Positions 1 through 12,084 of a stretch of 64,000 bases of DNA are shown here, one piece after another. The translations under genes were made by a program, and so were the position numbers. Origin of the DNA: Sextonia rubra (taxonomy: Eukaryota > Streptophyta > Magnoliopsida > Laurales > Lauraceae). Under the pieces are notes generated by a model that saw only the letters and a program-made list of their open reading frames with translations, was not told the origin of the DNA and ran no database searches. Numbering within the stretch: the first letter of the stretch is position 1; each line of letters opens with the position of its first letter. The stretch covers positions 47,110,242-47,174,241 of the forward strand of contig JASUAD010000001.1 of the NCBI GenBank assembly GCA_037013555.1. Direction: 5' to 3'.

Positions 1-539
1 AAAAAACCTTGACCCCAAATTTTACTCTTTGAGGATGGCCACTTTACTGTAGCTCTCTTGAGTTCTAAACCCCTTGGCTTAGGTATCAAAAAAGAAATTT
101 TTATTAGAGTAAAATTTAAAGATATTCCATGCTCAAAATTTCAATAAGTGGGCATTTCAAGAATTTTTCCAAGTGAAAGTCTCATAGGATCTGGACTGGC
201 TGCAGCCGGAATTTCTCTACTCCACAGGGAAATGAGACATGCTTGTGGTGTCCATTCGACCATCCTGCCTTCAACATTTTTATACACAAATTACATATAA
301 TTATCGAATTGGAAATTGCAACATGCATGCAAAAACTTGTAGTGTGTGTGTTTTTTTTTATTGTTTAATTTTATTTTATTTTTGTTGCATTTGGATGGTT
401 GTAACTTACAATTAGAAAAAAATTGCAATATTAAACGCATTTATACTATGTATAATGATTTTGTACATAATCATTATCACTTGAAAACCGAAACAGGGGA
501 GATCTAATTGGTAACTCAGTGAGATTAATTTATGTGCAG
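1..539. other. AT-rich non-coding flank, probably intron
   Basis: No coding exon is recognisable here. The stretch ends in a usable 3' splice site (TATGTGCAG at 531-539) just before the kinase exon, so at least its right part is probably an intron of that gene. Confidence 0.4.
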
Positions 540-1120
540 GAGCAAGGATGCTGGGGCACACCCCCTTGGATTGGAACATTAGACTGAGGATCATTTTCCA
601 TGTGGCGAATGCTATCATGTTCATCCATTCGATTTCACCTGCACAAGTGAAACACCTCCAAATGAATGTCCATGGCAACATCAAGGCCTCCAATGTGTTC
701 GTAAAGACTGATTTCTCCGCCTGCTTATCTGACTATGGCTTCTTTCAGCTGGCAGAAGCACCGGAGTCTCCTGCGGCGCAAACCCACAATAAGCCGGAGA
801 TCACTGACCTGGCAGGGGAGTTTTCACCCAACTGTGTCACACCAACTCAAAGTTGTGACATTTTCAGGTTTGGGACCGTGGTGTTGGACATCCTTGGTGG
901 GCCCACAGCGCCCTTCCAGATAAGCTGTATACGGACAAGGTTAAATGAGATTAAGGAAGGGAGCGTGAGTTTTTTTGAGTTCTATGCAGAAGGGAGAGAC
1001 AAGAAGCAGGCCTTGCTGGTTTTAGATATTGCATTGGCTTGTACCAACTGGTCTCCAAAGGCAAGGCCACCAATAAATCAGGTTCTGGAAAATTTGAGAG
1101 GGGTTCTCAGTATTGAATAG
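540..1120 (+). CDS. Receptor-like pseudokinase, last exon (partial gene)
   Basis: This is the terminal exon of a protein-kinase-like gene, running from a splice acceptor at 538-539 to TAG at 1118-1120; the earlier exons lie outside the window. The reading frame covers the middle and C-terminal lobe of a kinase fold. The catalytic-loop HRD is replaced by HGN (HGNIKASN, with only the downstream Asn kept), and DFG is replaced by DYG. The C-lobe ends with an ALACTNWSPKARPPINQVLE helix typical of plant LRR receptor-like kinases. Loss of the HRD aspartate points to a catalytically inactive receptor-like kinase of the plasma membrane, a common state in several plant LRR-RLK subfamilies. The exact subfamily is not identified. 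An isolated gene fragment cannot be excluded because the 5' part is not visible. Confidence 0.7.
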
Positions 1121-2479
1121 ATCAGAGTTTGTTTATATTCTACACAGTGCTTGACCTTTTTACAATTCATTCATAGTTCTGCTTCTTTTGCATTTCCCCA
1201 GACTAGTTTTGGGCCTATTAATAAAATAATAGTCTAGCACTTTGGAGCCTTTCCACTCTGTATTTTTGTACCTATTCTGATAATGTTGTCAAGTGTTCAC
1301 CTTGTGAATCACTGTCAAGCTGAATGCAGATATAGTATTGGATAGGGTTCAGAGCAATCCTGAACAAAATAAGAGGTTGGTACACCTTGAATTAAGCTCT
1401 TAAGGACAACTAACCTATGTCACGCGGCGACTGCAGTCACTGCACCATGCATGCCAAAGTAGGAAGCCCTAGCTTGAAAAAGAGCAAGCAACGGGTGCAT
1501 CGAAAGATCCACGCGTATCAACAATCATGCGAGGCGCATTAGCCAACCTCTTGAGTCTAGAGCAGTGGTACAGGCATTGCCAATATCTATTACAGGTTTT
1601 AGGATTGACACTTTGTGAGTACTGAGTACTGAGTACTGAGTACACTTATGTGAGGCGCGTTTTGCCTGCTCTCCGACAAGGTCTTCGCCCTTTCCACATA
1701 GTAGAACAAGCGAGTCGCCGTGAGCCCAGCCTGTACTACTAGTCAAGGACGAAGCCCTTGAGGGAGAGGGAGCAACAAACGCCTCAGTAGTCTACAAATC
1801 CACTAGTGCCAATTACTGATTGGCCTGAAGAACTAATGGACCAATGCACCTTCTTATAGGCCACACAAGGTAGCAGCAAATGGATTTGACTGGCTGTGTG
1901 TGGTGGGGTCCTCATATCTTTGACACTTGATATTAGTGGCAAAGCCAGATCCCTTTACTACTCAGAAAGAGCTCCCAAATAAATAAAAGGGTTGGCCTTT
2001 AAGAGCCTTGGCGAGGTGTTTGTTCTCTGTTGAAAAGAGCGATTGAGGTCAACCACACATCTCTCTCAGCCATGTCTAAAATCAATTCATGCACTATGCA
2101 GAAAGATTCCCATTGACATTCTTCTTATTCTCACTTTTTTCCATGTCCTACTGCTCTCTCATGTGCATGGGGCATTTAACAACTTGAAGATGGATATCTC
2201 TATCCAGTTGGAACCCCTAGTGGGATTTTCTCATTTTATAACTGGGGTAGGGAGGCATGAAGAAACGAGTCGACAATAGGTCTAAATTTACAGACACTTC
2301 CAATGGATTTGGCCTGAGCCCAAACAGAGGTCTTCTAATCCTCCAAGGGCCTGTTGGGTTGAGTCAATGCCAATTCTGATTAACTCCATGTGCAAGCCAA
2401 TTAGCCAACACATGCCTCGTCCCCCTTTTGACCTTAATGGGGGAGTATGAGCAACACAAACTTTCACATGATTTTCAAT
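1121..2479. other. Intergenic region, no gene recognised
   Basis: This stretch holds only short chance frames. Four consecutive GAGTACT-type units lie near 1617-1643. Around 1500-1760 the DNA is locally more GC-rich and could be old retroelement sequence, but no domain could be recognised. Confidence 0.4.
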
Positions 2480-4482
2480 CGAGTTTTTTTATATATCCCT
2501 CTAATGTTTCTAATATTTGTTAATAGACACCAGTCATTTTAGTATTTGTAAAGAGGCCTCTACTTTAACGTTTTCTTACTTGTCATACCCCTAATTGAGT
2601 AGATTTAATAATAAAGAGAAGTGGTCATTAGATTTGTATTAATTTTGACAGTTTTGCCCATATCTTTATTTTTTACTAAAAAACCCTTATCATTCATTGG
2701 CGGTAGGTGAATCCTCTCTTTCAACATTAAAATATATATATTTTTATTTTTTTCTTTTTCCACACTGTTACTTTTTTTGGGAATCTCAGGGCTTCTTTGG
2801 TATCATTTTTTTAGAACAGTTCTTATAATAAGGGAGATTAAAAATAGATTTGGATGTTACTCTCGCGAGGCTTCTCTTTCAATATATATATCTCTCTCTC
2901 TTCACATAATGATTCTAAAGACTACGAAGGTGAGCCTTGTGGATTTTGAAAATTTATATTGGTCATTTCTTTGCATAATAGTTCTTATAAATTCATATCT
3001 CATAACTTATGTTTGTATTGATTATCTCTAGTTTCAAACATTTGAAAATGTGATTTGAAGAGTGTTTTTTTCTAAATGTAAATAATTATATTAATAGGGG
3101 ATACAATGATTTAAAAAATAGTTTTAAGGAGCCCAACTATTGACCGAGTCAATTAGATGAATATATGATTTTATAGTGGACATATTAGATTAAATGAAAC
3201 ATCGCCCAATCACTTTTATCTAATGAAGTGATCTTAAATATAATTAATTTAAAATATGGTTTGCGCTTTCGCTGCTAATAGGGAAAGGATTAAAGACATT
3301 AATCAAAGTTGAGAAAATAAGAGATGAGCAGGTGTCAAACTTATGGCATTGAAGCAATTTAACAGATCTATTATTCAACTCACATTGGGCACCTATTAAT
3401 AAATATTAGAAACCTTATAAGAGGTGTATACCAAAATGGTTGAAAGGGCAAAAGTGCCATTTTGATAAAGAAAATTGAGCAAAACCCTCAAGGTGATTGT
3501 TCATTACCATCAAATCCACATGTTTTGAGATATGAGCGGTATTAAAATGCCAAAGTATGGGCCTATTTATAAATATTAAAATCAAAAAGACTTATTTACA
3601 AATATTAGAAACCTTAGGGGGTATATGTGACACTCCGACCCTAATTAAGTCTGTTCAACACTACATAATCCTGTATTAGTGATTTCTCTATTGCTTTGTC
3701 TTTTGAGTTATGTTTTGGATCATGGATAGGTAGTTGAGTTGAGTTTAACCTGGATTAAGTAGACACAAGCCCTTTTTCATAATTTTTGGCTTTGTAAGAT
3801 TTTGTCATATATGCATCATCTTGGTGTCATCATGTGCATCTCGTCACGCTTGTTGATTTCCATAATTGACTCACATGCAAACGACTTCGTTTATCTTCAT
3901 TGGATGTTTATTTGACTTAAACTGAAAATTTCTTGAACTACAGGGACTTTCTTATAAAGTCCATATAACACTTGTCTTATATAAGATGAGAGCACCGACT
4001 CATCTCTTTCTCTCATCTTCCCTCTCTCAACGTACGTCCTTTTCTTCTTCTTCTTTTTTCCAGTCCCTTCCTTTCTTCTTTCATTCGGCTATCAAGCAGC
4101 AAACCTAGGATCCTTGTTGCACCTGTTCTATTGGTTCATCTCTTGTGTGGTCTATGGTAATCGTAGAAGCCCATTAGGACTTGATGAGTGGACATGATCC
4201 TCTCCCCTGCATTTTGTATCTTTTAGAAACCATATCTTCTCTTGCAAAGACATGGTTTCTTTGTACATATGCACAAAGTACTTAGTTTTGATGTATCATC
4301 TTCTTATGAAATGATCTTGATAGCTTTCGCGTACAATGGTATTGCACGTGTGTTTTTTTTGTGTGTGTGCACTTGGACTCGGTCTACCTGTGTACGCACG
4401 GGGGTGTGTGCGTCACTGATTGAGTTTAATCTTAATTTTCGATTTCTTGAGCTCAGGTCGTGACAGTATATGAAAAAAACTC
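2480..4482. mobile_element. Long-TIR non-autonomous DNA transposon, split by a solo LTR
   Basis: The left end starts CGAGTTTTTTTATATATCCC and the right end reads as its reverse complement (GTATATGAAAAAAACTC once the inserted LTR is removed). The inverted arms align for roughly 70 bases (about 2481-2560 against 3545-3625 plus 4471-4482), including a shared TTTCTAATATTTGT block. An 8-bp direct repeat, TTTTCAAT, flanks the whole unit at 2472-2479 and 4483-4490. Net of the 845 inserted bases the element is about 1.16 kb with no transposase frame. An 8-bp duplication suggests a hAT-type or similar superfamily, but the termini do not decide it. Confidence 0.65.
3626..4465 (+). mobile_element. Solo LTR, 840 bp, TSD GTATA (copy D)
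   Basis: The element begins TGTGACACTCCGACCC and ends GGTCGTGACA, with TG...CA termini. It is flanked by the 5-bp direct repeat GTATA at 3621-3625 and 4466-4470, the standard signature of LTR retrotransposon integration. No internal coding region or second LTR is present, so it is a solo LTR left by recombination. Its ends match the three larger LTRs at 32-40 kb, but about 1.7-1.9 kb of the middle is missing, including the palindrome arrays. A TATATAAG-type box near 3978 may be the LTR promoter. Confidence 0.8.
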
Positions 4483-5954
4483 TTTTCAATTTAAATTTGA
4501 AAAGAAAATCTTCGACTTTGGGGAAGCCATCCATCCTCATTGGAAGGCCCCCACTATTGACTCTTGTAAAAGCTATATATCTCTGGAAGGTTGATCCTAT
4601 AAGGATTTTGACATAAAAAAATCCTGAGTCATAAAGAGTAAATTTTTACAATGGGCCTATTTATTAAAATACAAACTGTTCAAAAATAAATTTCTTTCAA
4701 GTATATATGTGGTATCCTCAAACATTATGTCTATGGGAATGTTCCACGGTTAACTTGATCATTTGGTTTCAAAAATATACATGTAATCAACACAATCTTA
4801 TTATATATCATCACGTTTTCAGTAAAACGGTTAATCCACTGGTATGATAAACGGCTACTGGTATAAGAACTTAAGGATACTCCATATACCTTGCAGGCAT
4901 TTATTTCTAAAGAGATTCAAATTTCAATGGAGTTCCACTCCTCTAATTAACTTGGGATTCCTCTACGTTAAAGCATCAAAGGATCCAAACTTGGCCACCT
5001 GAAAGAGAGTTCGGGTCATCAAGCCTTTGACTTAGAGATAACCTAAGCTTGTATGATAAATCTCTATAATGGAGCTTACTTATTAAAAAAAATAAGGATG
5101 CTCAAAATAAATGCCCTTCCAATCTATTTGGAAGTTCTCCCATGATCCTACTATTAGATTCATCATTTGATAAAATTTGATTGAAAAAAATGCAACAGTG
5201 TGATATATTATATATTTATATTATTGGAGGTTTAATGTGCATCCATTTCTCACCATATAGTGAGAGATAAACTTGATAGCGCCCACTTAGAGCCCTTATG
5301 ATTATGGGATTTGAGAGGTGGCAAGAGGTACCTTAGATGGGCCAATAAATCAAGTTTGGGGTCAATCCCAATCCATAGCCCACAATTTTAACAATTTTAT
5401 ATTAAATAAAAAATTTGATCCTCAATCCAACAATGAAATTCATTTGGATTAGTTAAAACTCAATTGATTTATTGTAATTTAGGAGGTTCCATGTGTGTGG
5501 ATAGTTTAGATGGTTCATAAGATTGGTCCTAAGATGTTGTCCCACAACATAATATGACGAGAGATAGATGTGCATAAATATTTTTCATTATGTATATATA
5601 TCATATTCTTTATGGAAGGACCTTCAAGATAAAATCTCTCCTAGGAGGACCTTCAAGATTAAATCTCTCGTAGGTTGCATACATGACACGTGTCATTGAC
5701 CGGCGCTGTTGATTGGATGGGTCCGAGTGAGACGTGCCCGGGAACACCTGTGGCTGTGTCCACCAGATCGTCCAAAATGGGCTCGCCCCGGTACACCGTA
5801 CACGTGGTCCTCTCGTAGCCGAGGGCATTCTCGTCAAATTCCCAAAAATGCCAATGTAGCGGGAGAACGAGTCGGGTACCGAGTCATATCATCCTCTCCA
5901 CGCGCGACTCTGCTTTTGGGGGTTGGTCTCCTCTGGGTTTTAGGGATTTCGTCC
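4483..5954. other. Intergenic region and upstream region of the hydrolase gene
   Basis: No gene is recognised. The last 350 bases form the likely promoter of the downstream hydrolase gene. They hold a 29-bp tandem repeat (GGACCTTCAAGAT..., copies starting at 5618 and 5647) and two CACGTG cores. Confidence 0.4.
5683..5696. promoter_or_regulatory. Perfect 14-bp palindrome with G-box core
   Basis: ATGACACGTGTCAT is a perfect palindrome centred on CACGTG, about 260 bases upstream of the hydrolase start codon. A second CACGTG lies at about 5801. G-box/ABRE-type sites bind plant bZIP and bHLH factors, so light or abscisic-acid input is plausible. This is inference from the motif only. Confidence 0.4.
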
Positions 5955-7363
5955 ATGGAGTCTTCTTCTTCTTCACCCCCTCCTCCTCCTTCGAAGCGAT
6001 CCCGCATTAGCGAGAGCTCCGCTTCTTCAGATGTTCTTCGGCCTCTTGTTGTTTTCGCCCATGGCGCTGGATCTCCCTCCTCTTCTGATTGGATGATTAG
6101 GTTTCTCTCCCTCTCCGTTTCAACTCAAAACAAACATCTTTTCCTTACGTCTCCTCAACTTGATTCTCATCTCTCTTTTCATCTCTCATATCAAGAATCT
6201 TTCTCTCTTTATGGATTACATTTACACTTACATGAACTCGTGAGTGATTTGGCGATCCATGGTGCGACCCCGTGATTTGTGTTTCTCCAGATGGAAGGAA
6301 ATGCTACGCAATGCGCTGGATGCTGTTGAAGTGGTTACCTTCGACTATCCATGTGAGTTTAGGCCATTAGCTAATTTCACTAGTTCTAGCACTACTTTTG
6401 TGTTTTTCCAAGTACAGAGCCCCTCATTAGCGATTCTGGTGATTTGCTTGGGAGTTGCAACCAAGTTATTTCAGTTTTGGGCTTAAATGGGTACTTGGAA
6501 TTCTAGATTACCGCCATTGATTGAACTCTTACCAGACATCTCTGGAGGAAAGCGGAAGGCTCCGCCAAAGGCAGAGAAGTTGGTTGAGTTCCATTCAGAT
6601 ATTGTCAGAAAGGCTGTCGCAGAATATCCTGAACATCCGCTGATTTTGGCGGGGAAGTCAATGGGTTCAAGGTGAGGCCAGAAAGATCTGCTCATTGCTG
6701 GATGTGCATGTGCGTATCGGCTCTGATACATATTGTGAGAAACACATGTGCTTCTCTGTGCACTTTCTGGCACCTCTCTTATTTGTTGTTTGTTGTGAGC
6801 AGAGTCAGCTGCATGGTCGCGGGCGCGGAAGACATCCGCGCGTCGGCAATAGTTTGCTTGGGCTATCCACTGAAAGTTGTCACTCAACCACCTCATCTGT
6901 TTTCTGCTTTGTTGATTTGATATTTCTGCACCAAGTAGTCATTTAATGCCTGTGTCTGTATACTCACCTGTCATGCTCTTTAGGGAATCAATGGAGCCGT
7001 TCGAGACGATATTCTGCTGCAGCTTTCGGTTCCTATTATGTTTGTGCAGGTATTTACGGTTTGAGGTTGCATGTTTTCTGATATATTTGTATGAGTCCTT
7101 TCCCTGTTCTGTTGTTACTTGTTAGTGTGATACAATTCATGGTGAAGGGTAGCAAAGATGGACTCTGTCCGCTGGATAGGTTGGGCATTGTTCAAAAGAA
7201 GATGATTTGTGTCAATGAGTTGCATGTGATTGATGGCGGTGACCACTCTTTCAAGATAGGAAAAAAATTCCTGCAATCGAATGGATCCAACCAGGATGAA
7301 GCAGAAAAGCAAGCTGTCAGGGCTATTGCGGAGTTCATCTTTAAATCTATCCAGGTTAAGTGA
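5955..7363 (+). CDS. KANL3/TEX30-like alpha/beta-hydrolase family protein, six exons
   Basis: Exons at 5955-6100, 6291-6352, 6536-6671, 6803-6875, 6984-7049 and 7148-7363 join in phase to give 232 aa, close to the small TEX30 type (about 230 aa). The start is the ATG of MESSSSSPPPPPSKRSR. The protein has an alpha/beta-hydrolase order: VFAHGAGS loop (residues 33-40), nucleophile elbow GKSMG with Ser111, Asp165 in GSKDGLCP, and His194 in GGDHSF, so a complete Ser-Asp-His triad is visible. Plant members of this family are mostly uncharacterised; a hydrolase activity is inferred from the fold, with no known substrate. All introns are GT-AG and short. The acceptor of exon 6 (after GGTGAAG) has a weak pyrimidine tract and was chosen because it restores the VQ-GSKDG junction. 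Confidence in the family is high; the biochemical role is unknown. Confidence 0.88.
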
Positions 7364-9212
7364 TTCATTGTGTCTATGAGAAACACTTATTTCATAGTCG
7401 CATCTTGTAACAGTGTAGGCATTTTGTATCCTGCCTTTGTAATACTTCTTGTTGCTGCACAAGGGTTTAAAACGGGGTATAGGTGAGTTATGTAAAGACA
7501 TCCTTGACTGCTCTTTTATGACATGGTAGTGTGGCCCTCCTTCTACCTTGTGATTTTTTGCCTGATCAACGGAATACCATTAGCACAATAAAACCTTCTT
7601 AAATCACTCAAGAAACACCTAGAGTAAACAGTTTACAACAAAGATAGAGGAGATCAAGAGCACATTGAAATCTTCTTAAATCACGAAATACACACACAGA
7701 ATAAACTATAAACCGCAAACAAACTTTCAGTATTGCACACAAGCAAACAAACACACAGGCACACACACGCGGGCACCAAAAAAAAAAAAACTAGCGGGCC
7801 TATTATAGTGAGCTTCATTTATTTTCTCCCAACAATGCTGTTATCTAAGAGCTATTAAATGACAAATATTGACTGATTCTTTGTTGTGCCACTTAAATTT
7901 ATTTAATTCCTTTTGCATTAGAGTTATTTGCATTTGAAGGGAGAGTTGTGTAGTGTGCACTTAGGACTGGACTGTAGTAAAAGGGATTTCGAAATTCAAA
8001 ATCATAAAAAAGTGGGCTGCACCTAGTACAAAGGAGTCTATGCCTAAGCGCACCTCTGTTTAGCACAAGTAGTGGTAAAGGTGAAATTAAAGTAGGTATG
8101 AGATGCCACCTTTTTTACTTCACCATATGTTTGGGTGAAAAAGGTGGAGTGAGTAAACTTATGATGTGACACAACTCACCTTTACTCCTCCACAAGCGAC
8201 TTCTTTTTACACACACAAAAAAAAAGTGATAAAGTTTTGTGAAGTAAACTTTATGATGAAAAGTGCTTTTTTAATCTACTTTCTCTTCCCTATATACCTC
8301 ATACTATCCAAACAAACATTTTTCCTAACCTCGACTTTTTTTCTGAGCAGTATATGTAAAATATATTAAAAAGAAGGAAAGTGGATCAAAATGCAACAAA
8401 GAACATCTCAAGATTGTATACTGGTATTAAGAGATATATATATCAGATGCCGACCGAACAAAGAGGAAAACTTGAGTTACACAATAACACACCTCTACTT
8501 TTACTTCAAATCTTCAATACACCTCACCTTTACCTATTTCCATGATGTGAGCACCAGCTTACCTTTACTTGTCCACATGTAAATGATTATAAGTTTTCTA
8601 TTTGATTGTGAATATACTTTCTATTATTGTACGTAAAAACTATCTTTTGTAACCTATATAAACACATTAATGGATATTCTCTCTCTACTTTCTAGTTGAG
8701 AAGGGGAGTTCTCATCAATTTCTCATTCCTCTTCAGTGTTCCTCAAACTCAGCTTTAAATCCTTTGCATTATGTTTTTTATACTATTACTGAAAGCATCA
8801 CTGTTTCCATCAACACCGCTACGACGACTGATGCCATATCAATCTAAGGGGATGAGCCCCTTTATTTTTTTTCTCTTTTAGTTTAAGTTCCACCATAAGG
8901 GATGCCACTCTGATGTTGTATGGGCCATTCATGCACACATCTACAATACACCTGGCGGACATGCACATTAATCACCAACCCAATTGTGCCAAGCATAATC
9001 CAAAGCGACACCAGAAAAGTAGGTCTCAGCTGTCTTAGATATCAGATGGAAGATTAAACAAGAAAAAGTTGAACTGATTCAGCCGAAAAGGAGGTTATGA
9101 AACAAGCTAAAGAAAGCACCACATGATAGTTTTGTGTGGGTCCCTAGCCCAGCTGAAGGATTAGTACTGTTAGATTGGCAGTTCACTATTGATAGTTTTG
9201 GCCCTATATATA
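7364..9212. other. Intergenic region, no gene recognised
   Basis: The first 200 bases are probably 3' UTR. A CA-rich stretch lies at 7693-7768. Around 8050-8570 similar CACCTTTACT words recur in both orientations, which may be remnants of a MITE, but no clear termini were found. Confidence 0.35.
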
Positions 9213-9670
9213 GGTGGTGTTTGGATGCAGGATAAGGAGGGGATAAGTGGGGAGATAAGTAACTTTTTTATCCCAATCCCACTTATCCCTTGTTTGTTTG
9301 GGTTTTTAGTACATGGTATTAAACTATCCTACTCCCAAAGCTACAGTAACTTAGTACCCAGTATTGGGATTTAAATAATCCCACCTGGGAGATGGGATTA
9401 TTTGGGTGGGATTTAAGTGAGCCTGAGATTATATTTTTTAGGTCAGTTTTACTCTCAAAACTATTTCCAAGTGACATTACTGCCATTTAAAACCCTATAA
9501 AACCTTACAAATCCCTTGTCCCTCATTTATCCAGACACAACCAAACATGGGATTTGATTCATCTCTAGGATAAATGGAATTTCATCCCATACAATAATAC
9601 CATTGGATGGGCTTAGATGGTATTAGCTATTCAATTCCATCCAAAATTTATCCAACTTCCAAATACACCC
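9213..9670. mobile_element. MITE-like element with GGTGTTTGGA termini
   Basis: The left end (GGTGGTGTTTGGATGCAGGA) and the right end, read on the other strand (GGGTGTATTTGGAAGTTGGA), are imperfect inverted repeats of about 25 bases. They enclose about 460 non-coding bases rich in TTATCC and ATCCCA words. Size and termini fit the abundant MITEs that begin GGGTGTTTGGAT, usually hAT- or Harbinger-derived. No clean target duplication was identified, so the superfamily is open. Confidence 0.5.
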
Positions 9671-11587
9671 ATAATGAATTTGACGTAAAGAAGACACAAG
9701 AGGGGTGACTGGATAAGTAGAACCCATAGTTGGACTTGCAGTTGGCTTTATAGAAAGATGAAGAACAACTAAAATGTTTGAGGTGGTTGCTTAATATTAA
9801 AGAGCACCGGCATGGTGTGCTGGTTGGTTTACTAGTTGTATAAGCCATACGACTAGAAGTAGTTGTGGATTAGTCATTTAGCAAAACTCAGCTACATTGG
9901 ACATTGTTATCCAAGCAAAAGCTTGGATTTGATAGCTTGAAATGTTGTGGGGCTGAATTTTTTTTACGTTGCTGAAACAAAGCCCCATCTTAGTTTGTAT
10001 GGTCAGTGGAGCGCTGAGGAAATGTGGTGGCAATTGCTGTTTGTATTGCCATTAGCCCTTCAGCTTGAAACTCATCAAAAAGTAAAAAAAGCAGTCCGAA
10101 TCAGTTCTCATTTCTGAAAGCCATAAAAGGGAATAACCATAAAGAAATAGAATGCACAAAAGTACATCCCTGGACGGAAAAGGATTTGATGATGATGAAA
10201 CTAACAAGACTGCTCCTCCATTCGCCTTCATTTTGTTCTACAATATTTGGTTTCTACATATAAAGAACTTCGGTCACGGAGAATTACATGGTTCTGAGAT
10301 TTTTATTGTGTTGAGGGGGTGATTATGACTATTGAGCCAATTAGTTGGTCCATCTATAACAATTGGGGTACTCAAAACTTTTAATCATCCAATTTCTTGG
10401 CCCTTATATCTGGACTCTTTTGGTCTTGCTTTGCTGTTTTTTTTAAACTGTTCAAAATATTGATTTCAAGGATACATCTCAAACTAGAGTGTCTTAAAAC
10501 CAGGTGTGGTTTCATTGGATCAGTTGGCCAATGTTTCACCATAGATAACAGAGTTGGCTTGATGCAATGCATTAGTACTAAAGAAAAGCTTGTTAGAGCG
10601 AATGCAAATCATTGAAATAGATTAATGATTAAGCATTCACATGTAAATCAAATGTAAGAAAAATTTAGGACATCCAGTGCTTGAGGACCTGCGGAGGATA
10701 ACATTTTTTTTTTTTAGCTGTTTGGGTATCTAATGGACCACTAAACACTAGATCTAATTCATGCACTTGCCCCCAGACGGCAACTTTGTGTGTCCCTAAC
10801 TAGCTGAAGTACAACGTGGGCAAGGAGAGCAGCCTTCCAAGGATTGGGAACATGCAAAAGTTTCAATGGTTGTTGCTCTTTGATCTGCATCCTCCGGTCT
10901 TCCAAAATCAGGAGGCCACACACTTGGCCTTCCCTCTTTCTGCACAATTGCTCCAGCACTGCACCTCTTTCAAGACTCGCATCATTCGTCTGCTAGCATC
11001 TTGAACACCACCAGATTCATTAGATCCTCCAATACAGAACACCAACATCAACAAAGCCCAACTCATTCCCTGCATGGTAGATGACAAAATAATGACCTTA
11101 AATTTGATAATCAGCAAGCCATTGGCACAAATGTATTAAGTAAATTTGTAGAATATATCCTAATACCAAGTGTTAGGAGCTAGTCAAGAATTTCAAGGCT
11201 TGATGAAGCTATGCTACAATAAGAATCAGTTATTTTCGAAGGACTGTATACAAAGTTGACATATATCAATCAATGCAAATAGTGTTATACCTGCACAAAC
11301 CCTCCAGGATCGTTCTAAATCGAGGCCAAGACGAACTTTACAGGGGATTTATTGAAATTGATTTGAATTCAGAATATGTTACAATGGCTCCTGGATGGGG
11401 AACCACCCCATTTATGTGTTCACATGGCTAAGCAGTACAGGGGATATGTGGGACCAGACTGCCCAGAGTATCAAGATAGTGGGTACCACTGGTAAGATCT
11501 CAGCTTTTAAGGCTATACACGTATACAAAAGAAAGGGGTTTAGTGCCAGTTCTAAAGTGGCGATTGTATGTTTAACCCCATATTTTA
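9671..11587. other. Intergenic region, no gene recognised
   Basis: Only chance frames of 60-72 codons occur here, on both strands and overlapping each other. None shows a recognisable domain. Confidence 0.35.
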
Positions 11588-11589
11588 TT

Positions 11590-11992
11590 ATATATATATA
11601 TATATATATGGAGAATCTTCATATGCATCCGTTTGTCACTATTTTTTTTCGTGAGAACTTTAGGTGGGGCCTATCTATCACTCAATCCAAACCTTACAAC
11701 ACACATGAGACCCCATGATAGTAACTCGACTCAAGTTTTGGTCGGATCCAAATTTATTAGACCGTTGGATCGATTGTACACCAATCCGAACGTAATGAAT
11801 TTGTGAGCCATGGATGAAGGGGTCATGGATATGTGATTGGGGCCAAATTTGATATGTGGAATGGTTTCACATAGATCTTTTCAACCTTCCTAGTCTCATC
11901 CCTTGGTGGGGTTCATAGTGGACCCCACCAAAGAGTGTGCACAAAAAGTCCATGAGGGACGTATGCATAGAAAAAGGCCCATATATATATAT
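11590..11992. mobile_element. MITE-like inverted-repeat element inside TA-rich flanks
   Basis: Both ends lie in (TA)n runs. The left interior reads CTTCATATGCATCCGTTTGTCA and the right interior, read in reverse complement, CTATGCATACGTCCCTCATGG. These are imperfect inverted repeats about 400 bases apart, with no coding potential between them. A small non-autonomous DNA element is the best reading. The duplicated TA flank would suit a TA-targeting family, but the TA repeats prevent a firm call. Confidence 0.4.
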
Positions 11993-12084
11993 TGTTTATG
12001 ATATATTGTTTTTCTTTTTATCCCCCACTTAATTTGATTTATTACTTGATTAACCGTTTAATTTAAATTCTTGGTTATGACTGC

